From Bifidobacterium sp. WK041_4_12 (GTDB lineage: Bacteria > Actinomycetota > Actinomycetes > Actinomycetales > Bifidobacteriaceae): a DNA stretch of 64,000 nucleotides. The number at the start of each line of letters is the position of its first letter. Positions within the stretch are counted from its first letter, which is position 1. This document shows, one piece after another, positions 43,649 to 53,096 of the stretch. The stretch is taken from positions 124,001-188,000 of the forward strand of contig NZ_CP129674.1 in assembly GCF_041080795.1 (NCBI RefSeq), written 5' to 3'. A program made the translations under genes and the position numbers. The notes beneath the pieces are model-generated. The model ran no database searches, was not told where the DNA came from, and was given only the letters and a program-made list of their open reading frames with translations.

Positions 43649-44305
43649 TTACTTCGCTTCGATTTCTTCACTTCTTGACAGCCAAGACGTAAAAGCCTTG
43701 AATGCCAATGGAAGAATCGAAATGAGCACGATGCACAAGCACACTATTTCGATATGATTCGATATCAGCGGGATACGACCAAGAGCATACCCCATGCTTG
43801 GAAGTGCAACGCCCCAGATAACTGCCCCGACAAGGTTCGCGATGATGAAACGGCGATGATTGAAATGCGTCATGCCTATGATGAAGGGAACAAAGGTTCT
43901 CAATATGGGCACGAATCTCGCCAGGATGATCGCCCGGCTGCCGTAATCATCGAAGAAGCGCTGTGCTCGCTTGATGCGATTTCTATTTTTCCCCTGCACC
44001 CAGGATTTAATCCGGCGAATGTTTCCGCTGTGCTTCCCGGTCTCATACCCGGCTTGGTCTCCGGTGAAGGCAGCCACCGATACTATGAGACAGATGATCC
44101 ACAATGGCATTCCTGATACGGGTGAGTCAGCCAGCGTCATTGACGCGGGAACCATGCCAAGCAGGAAAACTAGGGAATCTCCGGGAAGAAAAAATCCTAT
44201 CAGCAGACCGGATTCTGCGAAGATGATGAATGCGCAGGCTGCAAGTGCCCAAGGCCCTGCTGCTGCAATAACGAATGCCGGGCTAAGAAAAGATAGCATG
44301 TTCAA
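43649..44305 (-). CDS. DedA-family membrane protein
   Basis: 218 residues. ESGLLIGFFLPGDSLVFLLGM and FDDYGSRAIILARFVPILRTFVPFIIGMTHFNHRRF are the DedA hallmarks (the GxP and the FxxRF segments), with a C-terminal pair of helices. DedA proteins are lipid scramblases or transporters affecting envelope homeostasis and drug or pH resistance. First gene of the dedA-regulator-kinase-fetAB operon. MLSFLSP two codons later is an alternative start. Confidence 0.9.
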   Translation of the reverse strand: MNMLSFLSPAFVIAAAGPWALAACAFIIFAESGLLIGFFLPGDSLVFLLGMVPASMTLADSPVSGMPLWIICLIVSVAAFTGDQAGYETGKHSGNIRRIKSWVQGKNRNRIKRAQRFFDDYGSRAIILARFVPILRTFVPFIIGMTHFNHRRFIIANLVGAVIWGVALPSMGYALGRIPLISNHIEIVCLCIVLISILPLAFKAFTSWLSRSEEIEAK

Positions 44306-44452
44306 GTCCTTCTTGAGTACCTTTTATACTGTCACCGACATAATCCCAGTATGGAGCTAAGCAAACGCTAAGAATTGCATGCCAGACAGAGCAGACACGT
44401 ACAGAAATGATTCTTGGAGAATTCTTGGTATTTCAATGCAACACTTGAACGC

Positions 44453-45145
44453 ATGAATAATCCTTTCGTCATGTCGTTGTCTCGGCTGCCTTGGACCAGG
44501 CGGCTGCTCCTCTTAGTGACAGCATTGGCTCTCATTTGCATCATTCCTATCGGAGACGCATTGAAAAGAAGTCAGTCTATCACGAATCACGAGATGAAGA
44601 TACTTGAACAATTCCAAAAAGCTCCACATTTGTTGCTGGCTATCTCAACAGGCTTTGGACAGGCTTTCTCGATCGCGGGGACTGCACTGATAGTTTCACT
44701 TTCTCTGCTCTATTTGGTTTGGACCCAGCGTGGCTGGGTCCAACCTTTGAGGGGTGCCATAATCGCCGTCACTCCAATGATGGTGACGCTCGTGGTAAAG
44801 GTTATCGTCAATCGTAGCCGTCCAGGAACATCCCTCGGGAATCTGGAGAACGATCCAAGCTTTCCAAGCGGGCATGTCGCGGCTTCGATATGCTGCGTGG
44901 CGCTGCTGTTTCTGATCATGCAGTTGCGTCATGTCCGCGAATCGTCAAGAGGGAACAGATATTTTCTGAGGCTCGCCGTATCGGTGATTCTGATGCTCAT
45001 TCCAGTGATGACTGCAGTCTCCAGACTGATATTGGGCGTCCACTATCCCAGCGATGTAGTGGCTTCTCTGATTCTCAACGCCCTGCTGGCAGCAAGCATG
45101 GGAGTCATAACACAACAAGAGATAATGGCAGGTCCACTGCATTAA
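44453..45145 (+). CDS. PAP2-family membrane phosphatase
   Basis: 230 residues from ATG 44453. Six transmembrane helices; phosphatase motifs KVIVNRSRP, SFPSGHVAAS and SRLILGVHYPSDVVASL are complete. Such enzymes dephosphorylate undecaprenyl-PP or phosphatidate at the membrane. It is divergent from dedA (148 bp apart), so both may answer to the same regulator. Upstream in-frame TTG at 44414 is a possible earlier start. Confidence 0.9.
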   Translation: MNNPFVMSLSRLPWTRRLLLLVTALALICIIPIGDALKRSQSITNHEMKILEQFQKAPHLLLAISTGFGQAFSIAGTALIVSLSLLYLVWTQRGWVQPLRGAIIAVTPMMVTLVVKVIVNRSRPGTSLGNLENDPSFPSGHVAASICCVALLFLIMQLRHVRESSRGNRYFLRLAVSVILMLIPVMTAVSRLILGVHYPSDVVASLILNALLAASMGVITQQEIMAGPLH

Positions 45146-45794
45146 TATCGATGGATAAAACGACACAACCGACAAAATTATCTTAAGATCTCAGGTGAAA
45201 CTAACAGAGTAGTACATTATACGGTGATACTCATATCCAGCCAAAGCGGAATTCAATTTAACTACGTATAACCTACATGCATTCTTGATATGTTTCATCC
45301 CCCGCTTCTAAATCGAATCTGGATGATGAGGTTCGATGCAAATCCACATGTAGCCGTTGGATCCGCTGGCTGCTGTTTACCAGACATTAAGAACAGGGAT
45401 ATCTGGGTCTGAATCTTGGCTGATTCGACTCCTTACTTTACTCAAGTGCGCTATTTCTGCCTGCCAGCTTCTTACGGGCGTCAGTGGTTCTCACTGCTCT
45501 TTTCCACCCATCTTTCGGAATGGTTCACCATCGTACTCAGAACTGGCTATCTCATATTTCTTAATATCAATATTCTCTTTATTCTGCATCTTCCATTGTT
45601 TTTGAGTGGACCAATCTGTTTTCCAACGTGGTGATGCCCTCATTGGTAACATCTGGTGAATTGCTCTGGATTCCTCGTGTATGAGTTCTGACCAATCCTG
45701 TGAGAGGAAGAACTGGCATCAGGAAACCAGGCGACGGTGGCTTTCCCTGTTGCCAGAACAAAGCCATAGTAATAGTCATGATCACTGCCAAATG
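45146..45794. other. Intergenic region, no gene seen
   Basis: About 650 bp between the PAP2 gene and IS3 copy 3. Short plus-strand frames here lack ribosome binding sites and have no recognisable family. Confidence 0.45.
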
Positions 45795-47109
45795 TGATAT
45801 GGACTGGTTTTTGTTCCTGATTTCCCCTAGATAGGGAATGATGGGATTATGAGCATACAATTTAGCGATGAGTTCAAGGATCGGGCCGTGAGATTGTTGG
45901 CCGAGTCGTGGGAGAATTATTCGTCGCAGACGAAGGCGCTGCAGGGTGTGGCCAGGAGCCTATGGGTCGCCACGCAGTCGCTGCGCCGCTGGCAGGAACA
46001 GGCCGATGCGAACGGTGCGGCCGGTCCTGGCGAGTCTGCGGAGTTGAAACGGCTGCGCTGGGAGAATGCGGAGCTACGTCGCAGCAACGAGATACTTTCC
46101 TCGGCCTCGGTTTTTTCGCCTCAAGGCTCGACCCTACACGGCGTTGATGGTAGCGTACATCGACCGTCATCGCGCACGGTTCGGGGTCGGGCCAATCTGC
46201 TGGACGTTGAGGGTCTCGTTGGATGGCGGGTTCATCACGTCTCGCGCGTACTGGCAGACGAAGGCACATACCGTCTCCACCGGTACGGGCTCGTCACGAG
46301 ACGCTGGCGCGTGGCATTGGCGGGCATGCACGCGCACCGGTTCATGGCGGTGTACGGGTACAGGAAAGTGCATCGTCAGCTGATCCGTCAGGGTTGGAGT
46401 GGAATCGGGCGCGACCAGGTGCTGCATGTCATACTCTCCCTTGGGATTCAAGGCATACGTCGGGGTCGGATCCCTATCCCCACGCGGTCCGTGAGGAGTA
46501 CGGGCGGGCGCCCGGACCTAGTGGAGCGCCGGTTCAGCGCAGCCGCTCCCGGTCGTCTGCATGTGGCTGATATCACCTACGTGCATCTGAGCGATGGAAG
46601 TTTCGCTTATGTGGCGTTCGTGACCGACGCTTACGCCAGAAGGATTGTGGGCTGGGCCGTGAGCGCGAGCCAGCCCACCAAGGATCTGCCCCTGCTCACG
46701 TTGGACCAGTCCACCGGCTGGGCAGCCCGGCACGGTGATACGCGTGGACTCGTGCATCACTCGAATCACGGCACCCAGTACATCAGTGTTCTCTACGGCT
46801 CGCACCTTAACGAGCATGACATCCTCGCGTCCACCGGCAGCGTGGGTGACTCCTACGACAACGCCCTCGGGGAAACTGTCAACAGTGCGTACAAGACCGA
46901 GCTGATCCATCGCGGCAGGCCCATCGACCGCGTGAAGGCACGGAACAAGCCACCTTCCAGTGGGCGTTCTGGTGGAGCCAGAAACGTTTTCATGAAACTC
47001 TGAACTACCTGACACCAGCCGAAGTGGAAGCACGTTACTATAAATCACAAGTGATACCAATCACCCCAAAAACCAATAAAACAATGTGAACAAAATCCAG
47101 TCCACTTGA
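45795..47109 (+). mobile_element. IS3-family insertion sequence, copy 3 (diverged, decayed)
   Basis: Ends TGATATGGACTGG and CCAGTCCACTTGA match copies 1 and 2, but the internal sequence is clearly diverged. AATG flanks both sides (45791-45794 and 47110-47113), a plausible target duplication, so this copy is still in its original place. Its transposase is broken. Confidence 0.85.
45849..47062 (+). pseudogene. IS3 OrfA-OrfB of copy 3
   Basis: OrfA part (FSDEFKDRAVRLLAESWE to EILSSAS) is followed by about 80 codons out of frame and then OrfB resumes at MHAHRFMAVYGYRKVHRQL with VADITYVHLSDGSFAYVAFV, HHSNHGTQYIS and DSYDNALGETV. The last part (KARNKPPSSGRSG) is shifted again. Several frameshifts make it non-functional. 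It shows the in-frame VADITYV...SFAYVAF sequence that is broken in copies 1 and 2. Confidence 0.8.
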
Positions 47110-47130
47110 AATGGCTTAAAAGATCGGTTT

Positions 47131-47814
47131 GGTTCTAGTGGTGGTTGCGGCATCTGTCTTTCTGGGAGGAATGGATGTCGCAATACGAGTATCGGGGCTC
47201 GGTCTATCCGCCCCGGCGTGCGATGTGCCAGGCAAGACGCGCCCACTATGTTGAGCTGTTGAATCAGGGTATGAACTTCACCCAGGCTGCCCGCATGGTC
47301 GGGGTGTCCAAACGCACTGGGAAAGCTTGGCGCAAGGGGCGAGCCAGAAGCACTGACAGGAACGAACGGCCCCGGGTCGACTGGTATCGTCATGACATGG
47401 ACCAGCCCGACCGCCATGACGCCCAGAGCGTGCAGCACGCCAGTATCGCCAAGATGCGTCACCTGCCCAAGCTCCTGCGCAACACCCTGACACCTGGGGC
47501 GAACTCGCCCTGCACCAGAAGATCAGCACCAGCCTGGGCATGCAGGTCTACTTCTCCCGACCTGCACAGCCCCTGGCAGCGCGGCACCAACGAGAACACC
47601 AACGGACTAATGCGCCAATACTTTCCCAAAGGCACCGACCTGAGCATCTACCCCGAGAAATATCTCGACGCCGTCGCCGAGGAGCTCAACGACCGCCCGA
47701 GAAAAACCCTCGACTACATGAAACCCAACGAAAAAATCATCGAACTCATCAACCAAGCCGCATATTAGAAACCACAAACACACTACCAACCGTTGCAACC
47801 ACCACTAGAAACCG
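47131..47814 (+). mobile_element. IS30-family element, internally deleted
   Basis: Inverted ends GGTTCTAGTGGTGGTTGC (47131) and GCAACCACCACTAGAAACC (to 47813). About 680 bp remain of the usual ~1.1-1.2 kb. It is unrelated at the ends to the IS30 at 8774. Confidence 0.75.
47175..47768 (+). pseudogene. IS30-family transposase with internal deletion
   Basis: The N-terminal HTH (FTQAARMVGVSKRTGKAWRKG) and the C-terminal catalytic end (LHSPWQRGTNENTNGLMRQY, LNDRPRKTLDYMKPNEKI) are present. The central part with the first catalytic Asp residues is missing and the middle is out of frame. Confidence 0.8.
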
Positions 47815-48684
47815 CCGGGCTGCGGCCTTTTTCTGGGGGGCGTCGAAGTAAGATGGACACGATGCTGCGGCTACCGCCGTTTGTCTCAAGCCCGGTGCTT
47901 GTGATAATTGGCATGACACCATCGGCGAACAATGCACTTGTGCTATAAGCCTTCCCTGAGTGTATGGGGGCATACCGTATCTACCGTTCAAGAAACAGTC
48001 ACGAGTCATCGGCATTGATTGCTCCGTCCTCATTGATGTGGTAATTGGCGGGGTAAAGGAGAATGTAGTCCATACTTTTGCTTGTACTTTCAAGCATCTA
48101 CACAGAATCTTTGCACTCTCCCTAGCTCCACAATTCACCTCAAATCGTTGCAATTCCAACGCTTTGGGGTTTTTCTTTGCCTTTGAATCGGTGGGGAAAT
48201 CGGGGTTAAGTAAAGAATTGTGGTTAACAGGCAAAACGTGGGTCTTATACGGCGTGTCATTTTTGTCCTGCCCAGCCTTTTCTGATGCCGAATCCGTGTT
48301 CGTAGCCTCGGCCGCTTTGTCGCCTTCCTGTTGGCCGCCATATGCCCGGTAGTCGTTCCGGCCGCCATCCAGAGTATTTCAGATTCGTGGGATCCCGGCG
48401 AGTTAAGAACAAAGTTGCTGGCTCGATCCCCGTATATCGTGTAAAGTTTTGCAGATATTGCGCTGCTTCTCGTCATCCGCACGCCGGGCGGACTTGATTG
48501 CTTGACATGGTCCACGGTGTTGCCGAGACAGTAACGGATCCGAAGCACCAATGTCTGGTTCTGATACTCATATTTTGGATACACATACGTAAGAATACAA
48601 AAATATAAGATATTTTTTGAGACATATGTATAATATTTCGTGGAATGATACGAAATTTATGGATATATTCAGAAATTGAGGTAC
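47815..48684. other. Region before the AlbA_2 gene without a supported gene
   Basis: 870 bp with overlapping open frames on both strands (for example 47960-48352 plus and 48135-48584 minus). None has a recognised domain or convincing start. The last 80 bp are very AT-rich and probably hold the promoter of the next gene. Confidence 0.4.
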
Positions 48685-50202
48685 ATGGTTATGTCCAGCG
48701 AGCTTGAGGAAGTGGTTCGCAGCGTCATTCGCGGCCAGTGCGAGACACAGACGCTGGAGATCAAGGCTGCGAATAATGGCGCGCCACGTGTCCATGACAC
48801 CTTGTCGTCATTCTCGAATCAGAACGATGGAGGCATCATTCTGTTCGGCATTGACGAAGGCAACGGCTTCGCGATATGTGGCGTCTATGACGCGCAGGAT
48901 CTGCAGAAGAAGTTGCATGGCCAGTGCGAAGCCATGACGCCTCGGGTGAGGCCGGTGTTCGACGTGGCCCAGGTAGACGGGAGAACCGTGGTCGCGATGT
49001 ACATCACCGGGCAAGCCATGAGCGAGCGACCGGTATACCGTACCATCAAAGGAATTCCTGAAGGGAGCTACACGCGCATTGGCGATGCCGATGTGCACAT
49101 GACTGCAACCGAGCTTTACGAAATTCAAGCGTTTAAAGAAGGCCGCCGCGATGATGTCGATGTGGATGAATTAGCGAGCGCCGCCATGCTGGATTCATCA
49201 AAGGTTTCTCGTTTCATCGATGCCGCAGCCATAGAACGCCCACTGCTTGGAAGACGTTCCCATGAAGAGATGCTGTCATTATCGGGAATAGTGCGCGATG
49301 GGAAACCCACGTTGGCTGGCATGATGGCTCTTGGCGATTACCCGCAACAGGTGTACCCCAATTTGTGCGTCACTGCCATCGCAGTCAACGGCACGGAACT
49401 GCTGCACCACGATTCTGGAGAACGGTTCGTCGACAATAAACGATACGAAGGCACCATTGACGAAATGATAGAAGGTGTCATGGGCTTCGTGGCGCGTAAC
49501 AGCAAAACCAAAGTAGTGATCCGGGACGGCAAACGAGTCGATGTTCCGCAATATCCGCAGACTGCAGTGCGCGAGATCATCGTCAACGCGCTCATGCACC
49601 GCGACTACGGGCCATACTGCAATGGGACACCCATACGACTCGTGCTGTTCACCGATCGACTGGAGTGCTGGAATCCCGGTGGAATCTATGGCGGCCAGAG
49701 CATCAACGAACTTGGCATTGCCAACATGCCTACGCGCAATCCGACCCTGGTATCGATTCTGGAGATTGAAAAAATCGCCAAGAACCGGCATACCGGCATA
49801 CCGGTAATCCGCGATGAAGCGAGATCTTATAGATTGCGTGAACCGGAATTCATTGACCATAAGGGCTCGTTCCTTGTGAGGCTCTTCAACGAAGCCGCGA
49901 GCAATCATGACATAGCTCATGCCAATGCCACTGATCGCCGGCAGGCAAAGACTCGTTCCGGCCAGACCATCCAGGACATTCTCGACTACTGTTCCCAGCC
50001 CCGCTCTGCACAGGAGATCGCTGATTCCCTAGGCTACAACATGCAATATGTCAGGAAACGATATATACGACCGATGATCGACGATGGCAGACTTTCCCTA
50101 ACCATGCCAGATAAACCGCAAAGCAAATTCCAACGGTATCAGTCTTCCAAACTGATTACGCGCGTTCGATTCCCGTCGCCCGCTCCACGTTGCGCTGTTT
50201 AA
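48685..50202 (+). CDS. AlbA_2/Schlafen-type ATP-binding protein with tRNA-derived C-terminus
   Basis: 505 residues from ATG 48685 (TTGAGG upstream). N-terminal AlbA_2 domain: ETQTLEIKAANN, LSSFSNQNDGGIILFGIDEGN. GHKL/HATPase_c_4 part: TAVREIIVNALMHRDYGPYCNG, RLECWNPGGIYGGQSI. C-terminal winged helix: SAQEIADSLGYNMQYVRKRYI. Such proteins are putative regulators or defence-related nucleases/helicase partners, often on islands. The last ~20 codons (RVRFPSPAPRCAV end) are encoded by the tRNA-Gly fragment, so the natural C-terminus was replaced on integration. Confidence 0.9.
   Translation: MVMSSELEEVVRSVIRGQCETQTLEIKAANNGAPRVHDTLSSFSNQNDGGIILFGIDEGNGFAICGVYDAQDLQKKLHGQCEAMTPRVRPVFDVAQVDGRTVVAMYITGQAMSERPVYRTIKGIPEGSYTRIGDADVHMTATELYEIQAFKEGRRDDVDVDELASAAMLDSSKVSRFIDAAAIERPLLGRRSHEEMLSLSGIVRDGKPTLAGMMALGDYPQQVYPNLCVTAIAVNGTELLHHDSGERFVDNKRYEGTIDEMIEGVMGFVARNSKTKVVIRDGKRVDVPQYPQTAVREIIVNALMHRDYGPYCNGTPIRLVLFTDRLECWNPGGIYGGQSINELGIANMPTRNPTLVSILEIEKIAKNRHTGIPVIRDEARSYRLREPEFIDHKGSFLVRLFNEAASNHDIAHANATDRRQAKTRSGQTIQDILDYCSQPRSAQEIADSLGYNMQYVRKRYIRPMIDDGRLSLTMPDKPQSKFQRYQSSKLITRVRFPSPAPRCAV
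50140..50187 (+). other. attR-like site: 3' half of tRNA-Gly(TCC)
   Basis: The 48 bp start with CAGTCTTCCAAACTGATT, an anticodon arm with TCC in a 7-base loop, followed by a T arm (TTCGATT loop) and the acceptor 3' strand ending CGCCCGCTCCA. The D arm and 5' acceptor strand are absent. One C-C mismatch in the T stem fits a relic. This is the usual product of tyrosine-integrase insertion into a tRNA gene: the element lies to the left and chromosome to the right. Confidence 0.8.
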
Positions 50203-50321
50203 GCGTTCATTGTGAACTTCCCAAAGTATACAACCCTTCAATCGATGGAAATCAGGCCGGTTTAACCCGGATTTTGCCCCTTTTGGGGCTTCTATACTTT
50301 GGGAAGTTCACAATGAACGCT
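50202..50321. repeat. Long inverted repeat A (29-bp perfect arms, 62-bp loop)
   Basis: Arms 50202-50230 and 50293-50321 are exact reverse complements, starting AGCGTTCATTGTGAAC. The loop contains CGATGGAAATCAGGCC (50243-50258), a CCGG/CCGG mini-stem and a GCCCC-TTTT-GGGGC mini-hairpin. It starts 14 bp after the tRNA fragment. It shares loop motif and layout with repeat B (55840-55958). Function unknown; a structured RNA or a cruciform element is possible. Confidence 0.9.
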
Positions 50322-50329
50322 AGGGGATG

Positions 50330-50443
50330 GGGTGCTGGCTGTGTTGATGACACCACCAGCAGATGGCCTTGATGCGTCGCATGAGGCGCAGTCCCCGCTG
50401 CTGGCGCATCATGTCGCGCAATTGATGCGAACAAAACCCAGTC
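50330..50443 (-). pseudogene. Transposase scrap plus solo IS3 end
   Basis: On the minus strand 50335-50425 reads LRDMMRQQRGLRLMRRIKAI then CWWCHQHS, the C-terminal pattern of IS1249-like transposases. Immediately beside it, 50427-50443 is GAACAAAACCCAGTCCA, identical to the IS3 copy-2 terminal repeat. These are footprints of lost insertions. Confidence 0.5.
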
Positions 50444-50512
50444 CAACAATCGGGGTGCAATTCACTTCTTAGGCACGATCTGCTGAAGCGAGTAAACACT
50501 CATGCGCATCGT

Positions 50513-51301
50513 TCATTGACGCTCAGCGGTGATACGTTCCAGCCAGTTTTTCACCAATGCTTCGGTGAGGGTTTGCTGTTCCAGATGCACATTATGTCCG
50601 GCAGCGTCCAATACTGCAAAACTGGCTCGTGGGTAATGTTCTATCCGATGCCATGCATCCCTGTACCCCACCACCTGGTCTTGTCTGCCTGTGATAAACA
50701 GACTGGGTTTTGTAAACGCTTCAGGATGCTGATCCTCAGGCTCCTGCTCGAGTGAATACTGTGCCGAGATGGCGTGCAATGCGTTTCGATCCGCGAGCTC
50801 GATACCCGGCATCACATACTTCTTAAACGCTGCGGCATGATCGGCGGTCTGCACCACGGCCATCTGCGCATAGTCCTCGCCAGTCTCTCCGAGCGATTCG
50901 ATGAGTTCGCGATCCTCGTGCAGCACGGTCGTTCCGGGCAGCGTGCGCCGTTCATGGGCGTTCACAAAAACGCCCGCCACGGTCGCAAGACCCAGCACCT
51001 GATCTCGCATGTCGTGCGCGATGCAGCGCGCGACCATGCCACCGAAGGAGTTGCCGATAACCGCAAAGGGCTTGCCGCCCATATAGTCCCGAATCCAGTC
51101 TTCAACGGCATTAACCACGCCTTGCGAACCTTGGATATCACCAATCGGGGTTTTGCCATGCCCTGGAAGGTCTATGAATATCTGACGCCACCCACCGAGC
51201 TCATCAAGCATCGGGCTCAAGTTGGAGAGGATGCGATGATCCACTCCGAACCCATGAATCAGCAGCAACGCCGTTCCGCTTCCCCGCTCTTCTACATACA
51301 T
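50513..51301 (-). CDS. Alpha/beta-hydrolase
   Basis: 262 residues from ATG 51301. LLLIHGFGVDHR (oxyanion region), IFIDLPGHGKTPI, nucleophile elbow VIGNSFGGMVA, acid in LFITGRQDQVVGY and catalytic His in AAGHNVHLEQ. A serine hydrolase of unknown substrate. The open frame extends upstream into the terminator hairpin of the preceding gene, so the later start is chosen. Confidence 0.9.
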   Translation of the reverse strand: MYVEERGSGTALLLIHGFGVDHRILSNLSPMLDELGGWRQIFIDLPGHGKTPIGDIQGSQGVVNAVEDWIRDYMGGKPFAVIGNSFGGMVARCIAHDMRDQVLGLATVAGVFVNAHERRTLPGTTVLHEDRELIESLGETGEDYAQMAVVQTADHAAAFKKYVMPGIELADRNALHAISAQYSLEQEPEDQHPEAFTKPSLFITGRQDQVVGYRDAWHRIEHYPRASFAVLDAAGHNVHLEQQTLTEALVKNWLERITAERQ

Positions 51302-51331
51302 AAGGCACACCCCTGCAACGTAAACAAAGTG

Positions 51332-51375
51332 CCATAGGCGGCACTCCCCTTGAAACACCAGCCTATGGCACAATG
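51332..51375 (-). terminator. Terminator of the NmrA-like gene
   Basis: GTGCCATAGGC pairs with GCCTATGGCAC around a 21-base loop. On the minus strand it is followed by TTTGTTT. It lies between the NmrA-like gene and the alpha/beta-hydrolase. Confidence 0.7.
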
Positions 51376-51419
51376 AAGATTTCTGAGTGACCTGCGTACA
51401 GAATGGTTTGCAGCATCGC

Positions 51420-52283
51420 TTACAGACCCAGCACTTCCTTGAGTCCTTCTTCAAGCGATGCCAGTGGATGACCGAGTGTCTGTTCAAAATCGGACGAGGT
51501 CACCTCAAGGTCACCGGCCTTGATGAGTTGCTGAATGCCGAGCGTGCCTTTGGCGGCCTCCTCGGGCAGCCCCTTGCCTTCCAAGGCATCGACGAAGGCG
51601 TCCTCGTCAAGGTCACGAGACGTGACGGGCTTGCCGGATGCATGCGACAGGGCTTGCGCCAACTGCTTGTAAGTGTGCGGCTGTCCGGAAAGTTCAAGAA
51701 TCGAAGGATTCTCCTGCCGCCCCGAAAGCACGCGTGCCGCCGCCTCGCCATATTCCCGTTTCAGAGCCCAGCCGACGGTAGCATCTCCAGCGGCATCCCC
51801 TGCCGAGGAATCGAGCTCGCCAGTGTCAAGAGCAGCCTTCAACAGTGCGGTCTCATTTTCGAGATACCAATTATTCCGTAGGAACGTGTGCTCCATGCCG
51901 GAACGTTCAATCAGCTGCTCGGTGAATTGATGGTCCGTGGAAAGCATGTTGTCCACATTGCTGGCATTGGCGAAACTCGTGTACGCGATAAAGGAGACGC
52001 CGGCCTTCTTCGCCTCATTCACCACATGTGCATGTTCAGCCTGTCTGTTGCCAGGAGCTCCCGAAATGAGCAGCAGCCGGTCAACACCTGTAAACGCCGC
52101 GCTCAAAGAATCGCTATCGCCGTAATCCCCCACGCGGACTTGGACGCCCTGCTCCTTGAGCGAGGCGGCTTTCCCCTCATTGCGCACCAACGCGATGATG
52201 TCCGAGGCAGGTACCAGCTGCTTCAGATATTCCAGCACGTAGCCACCCAAGCCACCCGTCGCTCCGGTTACCAGATATGTCAT
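51420..52283 (-). CDS. NmrA-like NAD(P)H-binding oxidoreductase (QorB type)
   Basis: 287 residues. The Rossmann start YLVTGATGGLGGYVLEYLKQ binds NADP(H). ALVRNEGKAASLKEQGVQVRVGDY is the typical second part and TFLRNNWYLEN matches QOR2/NmrA proteins. The ATG at 52283 is chosen because AAGGAG lies 7 bp upstream; the ATG at 52289 is too close. It is divergent from an Rrf2 regulator, a pairing seen with quinone or redox-stress reductases. Confidence 0.9.
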   Translation of the reverse strand: MTYLVTGATGGLGGYVLEYLKQLVPASDIIALVRNEGKAASLKEQGVQVRVGDYGDSDSLSAAFTGVDRLLLISGAPGNRQAEHAHVVNEAKKAGVSFIAYTSFANASNVDNMLSTDHQFTEQLIERSGMEHTFLRNNWYLENETALLKAALDTGELDSSAGDAAGDATVGWALKREYGEAAARVLSGRQENPSILELSGQPHTYKQLAQALSHASGKPVTSRDLDEDAFVDALEGKGLPEEAAKGTLGIQQLIKAGDLEVTSSDFEQTLGHPLASLEEGLKEVLGL

Positions 52284-52346
52284 AGTCATGCTCCTTATCA
52301 CTCGCCCCTGAACGGTGTTCCCGCCGAGAGACAAGCATCCAATTTT

Positions 52347-52388
52347 GCTGTATATTTTTAATGTACAGCATGAGAATATATAATTCTC
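52347..52388. promoter_or_regulatory. Two palindromes in the Rrf2/NmrA divergent promoter
   Basis: GCTGTA...TACAGC (52347-52369) and GAGAATATATAATTCTC (52372-52388, near-perfect) lie between the two divergent genes, close to the NmrA-like start. They are likely Rrf2-regulator sites. Confidence 0.6.
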
Positions 52389-52472
52389 AATGCTGAGTCA
52401 AGTCCTGACGAACCGATCCCACGACAACTCAGCATCGCAAACCGGCCGACTAGCGCACTAAGGGGCACGAAC

Positions 52473-52940
52473 ATGAGATATTCCACGCAATTAAGCGACG
52501 CGGTGCACATTCTCGCCTACATTGCTGTGTTCTCGGGAACCAGAGATATCACCAGCGACATTCTCGCGGCAAGCATAGAGACCAATCCCACGAACGTACG
52601 CAAAATCATGGGTCAGCTTCGACAGCGCGGCCTGATCCACACGATCAATGGCCGGCCCAAGCCAACGCTGAGCCGCCCTGTGGAAGCAATCACACTGTAT
52701 GACATCTTCACGAGCATACAAGGAGAAACGGCACTCATCGAAGTGGACGAACACACAAATCCACGATGCATCATCGGCGCGAACATCCAGCAAGCCCTCG
52801 AAAAAGAATATTCACGGCTGCAACAGAGCGTCGAACACGAGATGAAGAACATCACTTTGGCAGACATTCTACGAAGCATCTCCACCTCAGCCATCAAATC
52901 CAATGCAGAAAACACAACACTCGTGGAATCATTCCTCTAA
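52473..52940 (+). CDS. Rrf2-family transcriptional regulator
   Basis: 155 residues. The N-terminus MRYSTQLSDAVHILAYIAV and helix-turn-helix (ITSDILAASIETNPTNVRKIMGQLRQRGLI) are typical. Only one Cys (PRCIIG) is present instead of the three that bind an iron-sulfur cluster in IscR/NsrR, so this is the YwnA-like cluster-free type. It probably represses the divergent reductase gene. Confidence 0.9.
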   Translation: MRYSTQLSDAVHILAYIAVFSGTRDITSDILAASIETNPTNVRKIMGQLRQRGLIHTINGRPKPTLSRPVEAITLYDIFTSIQGETALIEVDEHTNPRCIIGANIQQALEKEYSRLQQSVEHEMKNITLADILRSISTSAIKSNAENTTLVESFL

Positions 52941-53096
52941 TACAGCAAACGTCGAAACCTGCACTGGTCGGTACTGCATACCCAATCCTCTGCAACTTTT
53001 GCTGGCATCTGCCCGCACAGTACTCTTTCAAGCTTTGCTGATTTCACTGCCAGCGAGTCACCATATCGTTACACTACCGAAGCTAAGGTGGCGAAT

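Noticed and set aside
45357..45634. Small hydrophobic plus-strand proteins
   Set aside because: No ribosome binding site, overlapping alternative frames and no family; probably non-coding.
50140..50187. Complete tRNA-Gly gene
   Set aside because: Only the part from the anticodon arm to CCA exists; upstream bases do not form a D arm or pair with the acceptor strand.
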